Below the pieces are notes generated by a model. That model was given only the letters and a program-made list of their open reading frames with translations. It was not told where the DNA came from and did no database searches. 64,000 bases of DNA from Enhydrobacter sp. (GTDB taxonomy: Bacteria; Pseudomonadota; Alphaproteobacteria; Reyranellales; Reyranellaceae), in NCBI RefSeq assembly GCF_030246845.1, contig NZ_CP126889.1, forward strand, positions 1,240,001 to 1,304,000. The letters are read 5' to 3'. Of this stretch, positions 51,993-63,125 are shown in pieces; the first letter of the stretch is position 1; the number at the start of each line of letters is the position of its first letter. A program made the position numbers and the translations under genes.

Positions 51993-52430
51993 CTATTTCC
52001 GCGGCCGGGATGGCTCGGAAATCTCCGAGATCGCCGAGCCGACGCTGGCCAGGCCCGCCGCGCGCGGCTCGGTCGCCACGTCGCCCAGGGACACGATGCC
52101 CATCAGCGACTTGTCGTGGTCGAGGATGGCCAGCCGCCGGATCTGCTGCGTCTTCATGCGTTCCAGGACTTCCTCCGCCTCCTCGTCGCAGAAGGCATAG
52201 ACGATATCCTCGGTCATGCAGTCGCGCACCAGGGTGTCGACCGGAGACAGGCCGGCCGCCACCGCGCGCACGACGATGTCGCGGTCGGTGATTGTGCCTA
52301 CCAGCCGGTTGCCGTCGCAGACCGGCAGGGAACCGACGCCCAGCGCCTCCATGGCCGACGCCGCCTGTTGCAGTGAGGTGTCCGGGGCAGCCGTCTCCAC
52401 CTCGCGCGTCATGATCTCGGAAACCTGCAT
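51993..52430 (-). CDS. CBS domain protein
   Basis: A 145-residue protein of two CBS motifs in tandem: VSEIMTREVETAAPDTSLQQAASAM with VGTITDRDIVVRAVA, and VRDCMTEDIVYAFCDEEAEEVLERM with LMGIVSLGDVA. Such paired domains bind adenine nucleotides and act as energy or ionic sensors. ATG 52430 (MQVSEIM) is preferred over a TTG at 52475. It diverges from the molybdo-oxidoreductase operon across 74 bp. Confidence 0.92.
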   Translation of the reverse strand: MQVSEIMTREVETAAPDTSLQQAASAMEALGVGSLPVCDGNRLVGTITDRDIVVRAVAAGLSPVDTLVRDCMTEDIVYAFCDEEAEEVLERMKTQQIRRLAILDHDKSLMGIVSLGDVATEPRAAGLASVGSAISEISEPSRPRK

Positions 52431-52504
52431 GGAGAGGTAATGCAGGTCGCGGCCGTTGGTTGCCCGGCCTTGCAACGCCCTTCCCCGACCGTCGTTGTTC
52501 CAGG

Positions 52505-53152
52505 ATGAGCGACAGCCACTTGACCCGGCGGGGCATCCTCGGCACCGGCGTGGCGCTGACAGCGCTGCGACGAACCGGGGCCCTTGCCGACGAGCCAGGC
52601 GCTGCGGAATCGCCGCGGGCGTCCCAGGAGTCGGCCATGATCGATGTCGCCATCACGGTCAACGGCGCGCAGCACCGGCTCGGGCTCGACCCGCGCACCT
52701 CGCTTCTCGATGCGCTGCGCAACCATCTCGGCCTCACCGCTACGAAGAAAGGCTGCGATCACGGCCAGTGCGGCGCCTGCACGGTCCTGGTCGATGGCGT
52801 GCGCCGGAATTCCTGCCTCAATCTCGCGGTGGCCTGCGATGGCCGCGAGATCGTCACCATCGAGGGCCTGGGCAGCGAACAGACGCTGCATCCGATGCAG
52901 GCCGCCTTTGTCGCGCATGACGCCTTCCAGTGCGGCTATTGCACGCCCGGGCAGATTTGCTCCGCCGTCGGCATGCTGTCCGAGATCGAGCGAGGCCTGC
53001 CATCGGCGGCAACCGCGGATATCGCGGCCGACACGATGCAGGTCGCGGAAAGCGAAATCCGCGAGCGCATGAGCGGCAATATCTGCCGCTGCGCTGCCTA
53101 CCCCAACATCGTTGCGGCCATCCTCGAAGCTGCCGGGAAGACCACAGGATGA
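52505..53152 (+). CDS. paoA: aldehyde oxidoreductase [2Fe-2S] subunit, Tat-exported (PaoA-like)
   Basis: A 215-residue iron-sulfur subunit. The N-terminus [18 protein letters not shown] is a twin-arginine signal, as in E. coli PaoA/YagT. Plant-type cluster cysteines lie in [21 protein letters not shown], and the second cluster's in CGYCTPGQ and ICRCAAY. It passes electrons from the molybdenum site and moves to the periplasm with its partners. It overlaps the FAD-subunit start by 4 bp. Confidence 0.93.
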   Translation: MSDSHLTRRGILGTGVALTALRRTGALADEPGAAESPRASQESAMIDVAITVNGAQHRLGLDPRTSLLDALRNHLGLTATKKGCDHGQCGACTVLVDGVRRNSCLNLAVACDGREIVTIEGLGSEQTLHPMQAAFVAHDAFQCGYCTPGQICSAVGMLSEIERGLPSAATADIAADTMQVAESEIRERMSGNICRCAAYPNIVAAILEAAGKTTG

Positions 53153-54147
53153 AGGCCTTCAGCTACGAACGGCCGGCCGATACGACCGGCGCGCTCCAGG
53201 CGATTGCGCGGCCAGGGGCCAAGTTCCTGGCCGGCGGCACAAATCTTCTCGACCTGATGAAGGTGGAGGTCGAGGCGCCTTCGCATCTGGTGGATGTCTC
53301 CCGCTTGCCGCTCGCGCAGTTGGAGGAGACCCCTGACGGCGGGCTTCGGATCGGGGCGACCGTCACCAATTCCGACCTCGCCACCGACCGTCGTGTGCGC
53401 GAGCGCTATCCGATGCTGTCGCGGGCACTGCTGAACGGTGCCTCGGGCCAGCTGCGCAACCAGGCGACCACGGCCGGAAATCTGCTGCAGCGGACCCGCT
53501 GCTATTACTTCTACGACACGTCGAAGCCGTGCAACAAGCGCAGCCCGGGAAGCGGTTGCTCGGCCTTGCACGGCTATAACCGCATCCATGCCGTCCTGGG
53601 GGCAAGCGACGCGTGCATCGCGGTCCATCCGTCCGATATGGCGGTGGCGATGATCGCGCTCGATGCCGAGGTCGAGGTGCGATCGGCCGCCGGCAACGGC
53701 AGGACCATCAGGCTGGTCGACTTCCATCGTCTGCCGGGCACGACCCCGCAGGTGGAGACCGCCCTCGAGGCCGGCGAGCTGATCACCGCTGTGCTCCTGC
53801 CGCCGGCCCCGTCCGGCGGGCAGGTCTATCGCAAGGTGCGCGACCGGGCGTCCTACGATTTCGCCCTGGTGTCGGTGGCGGCGCTGGTCGATCTCGACGG
53901 CGACCGCATCCGCACGGCCCGCATCGCGCTGGGCGGCGTCGCCCACAAGCCGTGGCGTGCGCCCGAAGTCGAACGGCGGCTCGTCGGCAAGCCTGCCACG
54001 GCGAGCAGCTTCCAGACCGCGGCCGCCGAGCTCATGACGGGTGCACGCGGCTACGGTCACAACGACTTCAAGATCGACCTCGCCTCGCGCACTGTGGCTG
54101 CGGCATTGGTGGAAGCGGCGCAGCAGGCGCAACGCCAGAAAGGCTGA
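53149..54147 (+). CDS. paoB: aldehyde oxidoreductase FAD subunit (PaoB-like)
   Basis: A 332-residue FAD-binding subunit. FAD-domain signs are [11 protein letters not shown] near residue 27 and [12 protein letters not shown]. The segment [20 protein letters not shown] holds the extra cysteines that in PaoB/YagS bind a [4Fe-4S] cluster, which separates it from ordinary CoxM or XdhB proteins. ATG 53149 overlaps the previous stop. No signal peptide: it would be carried across the membrane by the Tat signal of the small subunit. Confidence 0.93.
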   Translation: MKAFSYERPADTTGALQAIARPGAKFLAGGTNLLDLMKVEVEAPSHLVDVSRLPLAQLEETPDGGLRIGATVTNSDLATDRRVRERYPMLSRALLNGASGQLRNQATTAGNLLQRTRCYYFYDTSKPCNKRSPGSGCSALHGYNRIHAVLGASDACIAVHPSDMAVAMIALDAEVEVRSAAGNGRTIRLVDFHRLPGTTPQVETALEAGELITAVLLPPAPSGGQVYRKVRDRASYDFALVSVAALVDLDGDRIRTARIALGGVAHKPWRAPEVERRLVGKPATASSFQTAAAELMTGARGYGHNDFKIDLASRTVAAALVEAAQQAQRQKG

Positions 54148-54149
54148 CC

Positions 54150-56282
54150 ATGCCCGATTCGATCATCGGCCAACCTATCGACCGTATCGACGGTCCGGCG
54201 AAGGTGACCGGCCGGGCGCTGTATGCCGCGGACGTGGCGGCGAGCGCGCCGCCGGCGTACGGGGTGCTGGTCACGAGCACGGTCGGGCGCGGTGAAATCT
54301 CCAAGGTCGAGGCGGGCGACGCCGAGAGCGCAGCCGGCGTCCTGCTGGTCATGAGCCACGAGAATGCGCCGCCGCAGGCTCCCTTCAAGTCGGGCGGGCT
54401 GGGCGGCCCGCGCCATGCGCGACCGAAGCCGCAGCTCGACGGCACGCGTGTCCACTACTACGGCGAGCCGGTCGCGCTGGTCGTCGCCGAGACCTTCGAG
54501 CAGGCGACGGCCGCCGCGCGGCTGGTGCGCATGTCGTACCGGGCCGAGAGCGGGTCGTACGATCTCGCCGACGGCCGCCGACTCGCCTACACGCCCGAGC
54601 ACATCGTCGTGGGCAAGCCCGACTCGCGGATCGGCGATGTCGACGGGGCGCTTGCGACCAGTCCCGTCACGCTCGATGCCACCTACACGACGCCTTATCA
54701 GAGCCACAACCCGATGGAGCTGGTGGCAAGCCTCGCCGAATGGTCGGGCGACAAGGTGACCATCCATTGCGCCACGCAGCTCGTGAACAGCGCCCATCGC
54801 TCGATCGCCGCGACCCTCAAGCTGCCGCTCGAGAAGGTCGAGGTCGTGAGCGAGTACGTCGGCGGCGGCTTCGGCGGCAAGCTGCCGATCTATGGTGACG
54901 CCATCCTGGCCGCGCTCGCGGCCAAGCGGCTCGGGCGCCCGGTGAAGATCGTGCTGACACGCCAGCAGATGTTCTCCGTTACCACCCACCGCGGGGCGAC
55001 GATCCAGCGTGTGCGGCTTGCGGCTGCCGAGGACGGAAAGTTGAGCGCGGTCGCGCACGAGGTGTGGGCGCAGTCGGCGCGGCTGGACGAGTTCGCCGAG
55101 GCGGCGGCCGCGAGCACCCGGGCGATGTATGCGGCTCCCAATCGGCTGACGACCCATCGCGTCGTTCCGCTCGATCTGCCCGTTTCCGATTCCATGCGGG
55201 CGCCGGGCGATGCGGCAGGCCAGCTCGCCCTCGAGCAGGCGATGGACGAGCTGGCAGAAAAGCTTGGTCTCGATCCGATCGAGTTCAGGCTGCGCAACGA
55301 GCCGGACCAGGACCCCGAGAAGCACGTGCCCTTCTCCACCCGATCCTTGGTGCTTTGCCTGAAGAAGGGCGCCGAGCAGTTCGGCTGGAGCCGACGCGAC
55401 AGGCTGCCGGGTCGAACGAAGGACGGCGATTGGTTGATCGGCCTCGGCATGGCCACCGCGATCCGGCCCAACTACCGCGAGCCCGCGCACGCGCGCGTGC
55501 GCACGGACGCGCGGCGCCACGTCACCGTCGAGATGGACATGACCGACATCGGCACAGGTTCCTACACGATCCTGGCGCAGGTGGCTGCCGACGTCCTGCA
55601 GGTTCCGATCGATGCCGTCAGCGTCCATCTCGGACACAGTACCTACCCACAGACGCCGGGATCGGGGGGATCGTTCGGCGCGGCCAGCAGCACCGCAGCG
55701 CTCCGGGCGGCCTGCCTGGCGTTGAAGGAGAAGCTCGATGCCGGGCAAGGTCCGGGCAACCTGCAGGCCGAGGGCCAGTCGGTGCCTGGCGAGGAATACG
55801 AGAAGTTCTCGCAGTACAGCTACGGCGCCCATTTCGCGGAGGTCGCGGTCGACATCACGACGGGCGAGGTCCGGCTGCGGCGCATGCTCGGCGTCTTCGA
55901 TGCCGGCCGCATCCTCAATGCGAAGACCGCCCGTTCCCAGTTGATCGGCGGCATGCTCTGGGGCGTGGGCTCGGCGCTGCACGAGAACGCCGTCGTCGAC
56001 ACCCGGTCCGGCGCCTTCGTGAACCACGACCTCGCGGGCTATCACGTTCCCGTGCATGCCGACGTTCCGGCGGCCGTCGATGCCGTCATGCTGTCCGGCT
56101 TCGATGACAAGTCGAGTCCGCTTGGCTGCAAGGGCGTCGGCGAGCTCGGCATTTGCGGCGCCGGCGCCGCCATCGCGAACGCCGTCTACAACGCCTGCGG
56201 CGTGCGCGTGCGCGACTATCCGATCACGCCCGACAAGATCCTGAGCGGGCTCCTGCAGGAGAACGTGGCGCGGCGACGCTGA
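54150..56282 (+). CDS. paoC: aldehyde oxidoreductase molybdenum subunit (PaoC-like)
   Basis: A 710-residue xanthine-oxidase-family large subunit, close in length to E. coli PaoC (732). It contains the start MPDSIIGQPIDRIDGPAKVTGRALYAAD, the GGGFGGK loop, the SFGAASST region and the active-site glutamate in GCKGVGELGICGAG. The cofactor is molybdenum-MCD or MPT, and the family oxidises aldehydes, often aromatic. No XdhC- or PaoD-like chaperone gene follows, so insertion must rely on one elsewhere. Confidence 0.94.
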   Translation: MPDSIIGQPIDRIDGPAKVTGRALYAADVAASAPPAYGVLVTSTVGRGEISKVEAGDAESAAGVLLVMSHENAPPQAPFKSGGLGGPRHARPKPQLDGTRVHYYGEPVALVVAETFEQATAAARLVRMSYRAESGSYDLADGRRLAYTPEHIVVGKPDSRIGDVDGALATSPVTLDATYTTPYQSHNPMELVASLAEWSGDKVTIHCATQLVNSAHRSIAATLKLPLEKVEVVSEYVGGGFGGKLPIYGDAILAALAAKRLGRPVKIVLTRQQMFSVTTHRGATIQRVRLAAAEDGKLSAVAHEVWAQSARLDEFAEAAAASTRAMYAAPNRLTTHRVVPLDLPVSDSMRAPGDAAGQLALEQAMDELAEKLGLDPIEFRLRNEPDQDPEKHVPFSTRSLVLCLKKGAEQFGWSRRDRLPGRTKDGDWLIGLGMATAIRPNYREPAHARVRTDARRHVTVEMDMTDIGTGSYTILAQVAADVLQVPIDAVSVHLGHSTYPQTPGSGGSFGAASSTAALRAACLALKEKLDAGQGPGNLQAEGQSVPGEEYEKFSQYSYGAHFAEVAVDITTGEVRLRRMLGVFDAGRILNAKTARSQLIGGMLWGVGSALHENAVVDTRSGAFVNHDLAGYHVPVHADVPAAVDAVMLSGFDDKSSPLGCKGVGELGICGAGAAIANAVYNACGVRVRDYPITPDKILSGLLQENVARRR

Positions 56283-56379
56283 AAGTAGCCTGAAAAAGCG
56301 TTTCGGCATTCCTCTTGCACATCGGCGGCCGGCGCGCTGGAATGCGCGCCAATCAAATTGTGCGAAGGGGGAAACGAGT

Positions 56380-57972
56380 ATGCGTCGATTGGTTCGGCTG
56401 GCCGCCATTGTATTCGCCGTATTCGGAGTTGCGGCCGCCCAGGCGCAGGACACGCCCCGCCGGGGCGGCACCATCCGCATGACGGCGCCCTATGCCGCAA
56501 GCTTCGGCAGCCTCGATCCGCACGCGACGCCGCGGGCCCAGGACGACATCGTCGGCAAGGCCCTTCAGCGCTCGCTATACAGTTGGGATACCGCCAACAA
56601 CAAGCCGGTGCTCGAGCTCGCCAAGTCGGTCAGCGCCTCGCCGGACGGCCTCACCTACACATACAAGCTGCGCGACGACGCCTACTTCCACAACGGCCGC
56701 AAGATGACGGCCGACGACGTCATCTGGTCCTACAACCGCATCATGGACGGCAGCAAGGGCTTCCCAGGCGCGCGCTACGTGCGCATCATCAAGGGGGCCG
56801 TCGAGGTCGAGAAGGGTCAGGCCAAGGAGATCTCCGGCCTGAAGAAGATCGACGACTTCACGCTCGAGATGACCCTCACCGAGCGCGTCGAGCCGGGCTA
56901 CTACTTCTTCGCCGGCACGACCGCGATCCTGCCCAGGGAAGAGGTCGAGAGGGGCAATTACGGCGCCTATCCTGTGGGTCTCGGCCCCTTCAAGTTCAAG
57001 GAGCACATTCCGGGCTCCCGAGTCGCCGCCGAGCGTTGGGACAAATTCTACAAGCCCGGCAAGCCCTACGCCGACAAGCTCGAGGTGCTGATCATGGCCG
57101 AGGCGGCGGCGCGCGACGTCGCCTTCCGCAACAAGGAGATCGACACCTCGATCCTGGGCCCCGCCCAGTATGTCGCCTATCGCGCCGATCCGGAGCTGTC
57201 GAAGGGCATCCTCGAAGTGGCCGAGATGTTCACGCGCGCCATGCAGTTCAACCCGACCTACAAGCCCTTCGCCGACAAGCGCGTGCGACAGGCGATCAAC
57301 TATGCGATCGACACCAACCTCATCATCAAGCGGCTGGTGAAGGACAAGGCCTATCGCGCGGTGAGCTGGCTGCCGCCCTCCTCCGCCGCCTTCGACAAGA
57401 CGATGCAGCCCTACCCCTTCGATCCGGCCAAGGCGAAGAAGCTGCTGGCGGACGCGGGCTACCCCAACGGCTTCGAGTTCGAGCTCAGCACCAGCCAGAA
57501 CGAGAGCTGGGGCCTGCCGATCGTCGAGGCGATCATTCCCTATCTCGACAAGGTCGGCATCAAGCTCAAGCCCAAGCTCGTCGAGGTCACCGTGCTGACC
57601 GAGATCGCGATGAAGGGCGAGCACCAGGCCTTCATCGGCTCGAACCTGACGGGACCGGATTCTCTGGCCACCCTGCGCTGCTTCTACTCCAAGACGCCGC
57701 GCACGGCATGCAACTACACCTCGTTCAACAATCCCGAGTTCGACAAGCTGCTCGATGCGGCGGGCGAGGCGGCCGACATGGCCAAGCGCAACGACCTCCT
57801 GCGCCAGGCCAACAACCTCCTCTACGAGGAAGCGCCCGTCTGGTTCTTCAACTACAACAAGGCGGTGCTGGCCTATCAGCCCTGGATCCACGGCCTGCAG
57901 GCGAACCCGACCGAGATCACGCATCAGTATCCCGAGAACATCTGGGTGGATGCCACTTCGCCGGCGAAGTGA
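56380..57972 (+). CDS. ABC transporter family 5 substrate-binding protein
   Basis: A 530-residue oligopeptide-type binding protein. The signal sequence is MRRLVRLAAIVFAVFGVAAAQA, cut before QDTPRRGG. The mature domain has RRGGTIRMTAPYAASFGSLDP, DGLTYTYKLRDDAYFHNGRKMTADDVIWSYN and VGLGPFKFKEH. It is followed by its permeases and ATPases, making a complete importer for peptides or other compounds. It starts 98 bp after paoC. Confidence 0.94.
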   Translation: MRRLVRLAAIVFAVFGVAAAQAQDTPRRGGTIRMTAPYAASFGSLDPHATPRAQDDIVGKALQRSLYSWDTANNKPVLELAKSVSASPDGLTYTYKLRDDAYFHNGRKMTADDVIWSYNRIMDGSKGFPGARYVRIIKGAVEVEKGQAKEISGLKKIDDFTLEMTLTERVEPGYYFFAGTTAILPREEVERGNYGAYPVGLGPFKFKEHIPGSRVAAERWDKFYKPGKPYADKLEVLIMAEAAARDVAFRNKEIDTSILGPAQYVAYRADPELSKGILEVAEMFTRAMQFNPTYKPFADKRVRQAINYAIDTNLIIKRLVKDKAYRAVSWLPPSSAAFDKTMQPYPFDPAKAKKLLADAGYPNGFEFELSTSQNESWGLPIVEAIIPYLDKVGIKLKPKLVEVTVLTEIAMKGEHQAFIGSNLTGPDSLATLRCFYSKTPRTACNYTSFNNPEFDKLLDAAGEAADMAKRNDLLRQANNLLYEEAPVWFFNYNKAVLAYQPWIHGLQANPTEITHQYPENIWVDATSPAK

Positions 57973-57993
57973 CGGCGAGGACGAGGAGTCCCG

Positions 57994-58929
57994 ATGCTCC
58001 CCATCCTCGCGCGCCGCGTCGCCAACATCGTCCCCACGCTCGCTGCCGTCGTGGCGCTGATCTTCCTGCTGTTCAGCGTCCTGCCCGGCAGCTTCGTGTC
58101 GGCCATGAACGAGGACGGCCGCACCGCTATCGATCCGGCGGTGATGGAGCGCATGCGCAAGGAGATGGGCCTGGACGATCCGGTCGCGACGCGGTTCGCC
58201 AAGTACGTGACGCATGTCGCGGTCGGTGACCTCGGCACTTCGTTTCGCACCCGCGAGCCGGTGACCAAGCTGATCTCCGCCCGCGTCTGGCCGTCGCTGA
58301 AGCTCGTTTTCGCCGCCATGTGCTTCGCCATCGCCGTCGGTGTGCCGCTGGGCTTCCTCGCCGCCCTCAAGCCGGGCAGCGCGATCGACACCGCCTCGAT
58401 GGTGGGGGCGATCTCCGGCTTGTCGTTGTCGCAGTTCTGGCTGGGGCTGATGCTGATGTACCTCTTCGCGCTTCAGCTCAAATGGTTGCCGAGCTTCGGC
58501 TACGGCGACGGCGGGATCCGCCATCTGATCCTGCCGGCCGTGGCGCTCGGCGTCGGTCCGATGGCGCTGCTCGCCCGCACGACGCGGGCCGCCGTGCTCG
58601 ACGTGCTGAATGCCGATTTCGTGCGCACTGCCCGCAGCAAGGGCATGACCGAGACGCGGGTCGTGGAATGGCATGTTCTGCGCAACGCGCTGGTGCTGGT
58701 GATCACCACCATCGGCCTGCAGTTCGGCTCGCTGATGGGCGCCGCGGTCGTGGTCGAGAAGCTGTTCTCGTGGCCCGGCGTCGGCTCGCTGCTGGTCGAC
58801 TCGGTGTTCCAGCGCGACATCCCCACGGTCCAGGGCTGCATCCTGCTGATCGTGACCTTCTTCCTCGTCATCAACACACTGATCGACCTCGCCTATGTCG
58901 CTATCGACCCGCGCATCCGCTACGGCTGA
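57994..58929 (+). CDS. Dpp/Opp-type ABC transporter permease 1
   Basis: A 311-residue permease with an N-terminal helix followed by five more. Family marks are MERMRKEMGLDDPVATRFAKYV and FVRTARSKGMTETRVVEWHVLRNALV (EAA loop). It corresponds to DppB. It lies 21 bp after the binding-protein gene and overlaps permease 2 by 35 bp. Confidence 0.95.
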   Translation: MLPILARRVANIVPTLAAVVALIFLLFSVLPGSFVSAMNEDGRTAIDPAVMERMRKEMGLDDPVATRFAKYVTHVAVGDLGTSFRTREPVTKLISARVWPSLKLVFAAMCFAIAVGVPLGFLAALKPGSAIDTASMVGAISGLSLSQFWLGLMLMYLFALQLKWLPSFGYGDGGIRHLILPAVALGVGPMALLARTTRAAVLDVLNADFVRTARSKGMTETRVVEWHVLRNALVLVITTIGLQFGSLMGAAVVVEKLFSWPGVGSLLVDSVFQRDIPTVQGCILLIVTFFLVINTLIDLAYVAIDPRIRYG

Positions 58930-59772
58930 CGTCGCCGCGAGGCGCAGATTCAGGCTCAAGGGCGGGCTGTCCCTGTGGATCGGCGGCGCGCTGGTCGGCC
59001 TCGCGATCGTGGTGGCGATCACGGCTCCGCTGATCGCGCTCACCGACCCGGTGATGAGCGCCAACCTGATGAACGCCGAGATCCCGCCGGGCCTCGAGTT
59101 TCCGTTCGGCACCGACGCGCAGGGCCGCGACATCTACTCCCGCATCGTCTACGGGTCGCGCATCTCGCTCACTGTGGGCGTCGTCAGTCAGATCGTGAAC
59201 AGCCTGATCGGCGTGTCGCTGGGACTGAGCGCGGGCTACTGGGGCGGCCTGTGGGACGACCTGGTGAGCGGCCTGACCAACCTGATGCTCGCCATCCCCT
59301 CGCTGATCTTCGCACTCGCCATCATGGCCATCCTGGGGCCCGGCCTGGTGAGCCTCGTCATCGCGCTCGGCCTCACCAACTGGTCCTACTCCTGCCGGCT
59401 CGCGCGCGCCCAGGTGCTGTCGCTCAAAAGCCAGGGCTACGTCCAGGCCGCGCGCATCCTGGGCTATGGCGATCTCCGCATCATGTTCACCCAGCTCCTG
59501 CCCAACATGCTGGGGCCCTTGATCGTGATCGCCACGCTGGGCATGGGCGGCGCGATCCTGGCGGAAGCGGCGCTCTCGTTCCTGGGACTCGGCATCCGGC
59601 CGCCCTTCCCGAGCTGGGGCAGCATGCTGTCCGAGGCGCGCGACCAGATCACCACGGCGCCCTGGCTGTCGGTCTTCCCCGGCCTTGCGATCTTCTTCAC
59701 GGTGCTCGGCCTCAATCTCCTGGGCGACGGATTGCGGGACATCCTCGATCCGCAAACCGCGACGCGACGCGC

Positions 59773-59776
<4 letters not shown>
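58895..59776 (+). CDS. Dpp/Opp-type ABC transporter permease 2
   Basis: A 293-residue DppC-type permease. It shows FPFGTDAQGRDIYSRIVYGSRISLTVG near the N-terminus and the EAA loop YVQAARILGYGDLRIMFTQLLPNMLGP. ATG 58895 lies within permease 1; this large overlap is common in the family. It is coupled to the first ATPase by ATGA. Confidence 0.95.
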
Positions 59777-60745
<969 letters not shown>

Positions 60746-60753
<8 letters not shown>

Positions 60754-61717
60754 TCCGCTGCTCGCTCTTGATGATCTCGCGGTGCACTTCACGGTCGGCA
60801 GCGCGCTTGCCGGCGGCATCAAGACCCTCAAGGCCGTCGAGGGCATCGACCTCGAGGTGAAGCCGGGCGAGTGCCTCGGCCTGGTCGGCGAATCGGGCTG
60901 CGGCAAGTCCACGCTGGCGCTGGCCATCATGGGGCTGATCGCGCCGACGCGCGGCGGCATCGCGCTCGATGGTCGAGATCTCAAGCAGCGCACGCGGCTC
61001 GAGACGGCGCGAACCGTGCAAATGGTCTTCCAGGATCCCTATGCGTCGCTCAATCCGCGCCAGACCGTGCGTCGCACCCTCGCCGACCCGCTGCGCCTGC
61101 AGGGCGTGACGGACAGGCGCGAGGTCGACGGACGCGTGATGGACATGCTGGCCAGGGTAGGGCTGCGGCCCGAGCATGCCGATCGCTACCCGCACGAGTT
61201 CTCGGGGGGCCAGCGCCAGCGCATCGGCATCGCGCGCGCGCTGATCCTGCGTCCCAAGCTCGTGATCTGCGACGAGCCCGTGTCGGCGCTCGACGTCTCG
61301 ATCCGCGCGCAGATCATCAACCTGCTGCTGGAGCTCAAGGACGAGATGGGCCTCGCCTACATCATGATCAGCCACGATCTCGGCGTGGTCGAGCATGTGA
61401 GCGATCGCGTGGCGGTAATGTATCTCGGCCGCATCGTCGAGCAGGGCGGCTGGCAGGAGATCTTCGAGAATCCGCGCCACCCCTACACGCGCGCGCTGAT
61501 CGCGGCGATCCCCGATCCGTTCCAGCGCGCCGCGGCCGCCACCGCCCGGGCCAAGGCCAAGGGGGAGATCCCGAGCGCGCTCAATCCTCCACCGGGCTGT
61601 CCTTTCCACCCGCGCTGCCCGCTGAAGGTCGACCGGTGCTCGCAGGAGCTGCCGGCGCTTGCCGCTGTCACGCCCGACCACCGCGCGGCCTGCCATTTCC
61701 GGGATCGCGCCGCTTAG
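60746..61717 (+). CDS. Dpp/Opp-type ABC transporter ATP-binding protein 2
   Basis: A 323-residue DppF-type ATPase starting MPDPLLALDDLAVHF at ATG 60746. Walker A GESGCGKST, signature FSGGQRQR, Walker B LVICDEPVSALD and C-terminal cysteines in GCPFHPRCPLKVDRC. It completes the importer 56380-61717. Confidence 0.95.
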
Positions 61718-61764
61718 CGGAGTGCACTCTGGTTTCGTCGCCGATACCGCCTACATTGGAGGCG

Positions 61765-63000
61765 ATGAACTCGCTCGATGTCGACCGCATTGCCGATTGG
61801 GTGACCCGCCGCGGCCTGGAAGGCGCCAGCGAAGCCGATCTGCTGCGCGAATTCTGCGAGAAGTGCAACACGGCGGGGTTGCCGATCGGGCGCGCGCTCG
61901 TGGTCATCGACACGCTGCATCCGGTGCACGAAGGCACCGTCTTCCGCTGGCGCAATGACGACGTCGAGGAGGAAGCAGCCACGACGTACGGCCGTACGAC
62001 GGACGGCGCCACAGCCGAGACCTGGCGGCGCAGCCCCTTCTACCATCTGCTGCAGACTGGCAGCGAGGAGCTGCGCCGGCGCATCGGCTTCGGCGAGTCG
62101 GCCGACTTTCCCGTCATCGAGGAAATGAAGGCGCTGGGCCATACCGACTACATCGCTTTCGTCTACCGCTTTGCATCCGACGCCACGATCGGCGAGATGG
62201 ACTGCGTCTATTCCGGATGGTCGACGCGCAACGCCGCGGGCTTTGGCGACGCGGGCATCGCGGCCCTCCGCCGCCTCGCACCGGCCCTGGGGCTTGCCAT
62301 GAAGAGCGCTGCGCTCGCCAACGTGGCCGACACGCTGGTCGAGGTTTATCTCGGCCGCGACGCCGGACGGCGCGTGATCAAGGGCCGCATCCAGCGCGGC
62401 GTCGCCGACCGCATCGATGCCGTGCTGTGGTTCTCCGATCTCCACGATTTCACGTCGATCACCGATACGGCCGCCCCCGACGAGATCATTCCGCTCTTGA
62501 ACGACTATGCCGATGCGGTGATCACGGCGATCCACGAGGCCGGCGGCGAGGTGCTGAAGCTGATCGGCGACGGCACGCTCGCGATCTTCCGCGCCAAGGA
62601 TCCAGCCGTGGCTTGTGCCAGCGCACTTCGTGCCGAAGCGGCGATGCGCCGTAACGTGCAGGCGCTGAACGCCAGGCGGGCGATGGAAGCGCGGCCGACC
62701 TCGACGGTCTATCTTGGCCTGCATATCGGCGAAGTGTTCTACGGCAATATCGGCAGTGTCGACCGGCTCGATTTCACCGTCGTCGGGCCGGCGGTGAACG
62801 AGGCGAGCCGCATCGCGTCGATGTGTCGTTCGGTCGACCGTCCGCTGCTGATCTCCTCCGCGTTCGCCGACGCCCTGCCGGCCGAGAAGCGCAAGAAGCT
62901 GGTGTCGGTCGGCCGCTTCGCCCTGCGCGGCGTGGGTCGGGCGCAGGACCTATTCACGCTCGATCCAGCCCTCATCCAGACGCCGCACAACGGAACGTGA
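61765..63000 (+). CDS. class III adenylate/guanylate cyclase
   Basis: A 411-residue protein with an N-terminal region (about residues 1-210) of no clear domain and a C-terminal class III cyclase domain. Metal-binding aspartates are D225 in LWFSDLHDF and D269 in LKLIGDGTLAIF; GLHIGEVFYGNIGSVDRLDFTVVGPAVNEASRI is the conserved C1/C2 signature. It makes cAMP (or cGMP) from ATP (or GTP). TTGGAGG precedes ATG 61765. It is 47 bp after the transporter operon and may share its transcript. Confidence 0.93.
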   Translation: MNSLDVDRIADWVTRRGLEGASEADLLREFCEKCNTAGLPIGRALVVIDTLHPVHEGTVFRWRNDDVEEEAATTYGRTTDGATAETWRRSPFYHLLQTGSEELRRRIGFGESADFPVIEEMKALGHTDYIAFVYRFASDATIGEMDCVYSGWSTRNAAGFGDAGIAALRRLAPALGLAMKSAALANVADTLVEVYLGRDAGRRVIKGRIQRGVADRIDAVLWFSDLHDFTSITDTAAPDEIIPLLNDYADAVITAIHEAGGEVLKLIGDGTLAIFRAKDPAVACASALRAEAAMRRNVQALNARRAMEARPTSTVYLGLHIGEVFYGNIGSVDRLDFTVVGPAVNEASRIASMCRSVDRPLLISSAFADALPAEKRKKLVSVGRFALRGVGRAQDLFTLDPALIQTPHNGT

Positions 63001-63125
63001 AATCGCTTTCCCGACTCGCCAGGAAAAATTCCGCGGCACGACTTGCGCCCATTCCTTCCAGATGCGTACGATGACGCCAACAAATGCCGTCCAGAGAGGC
63101 GGTCGTCTTCTGGGAGGAAGAAAAC

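Noticed and set aside
53149..56282. A selenium-dependent molybdenum hydroxylase associated with the selenoprotein
   Set aside because: The subunits match the PaoABC type with ordinary cysteines; no Sec codon or selenium-dependent hydroxylase accessory gene is adjacent, so a selenium link is unsupported.
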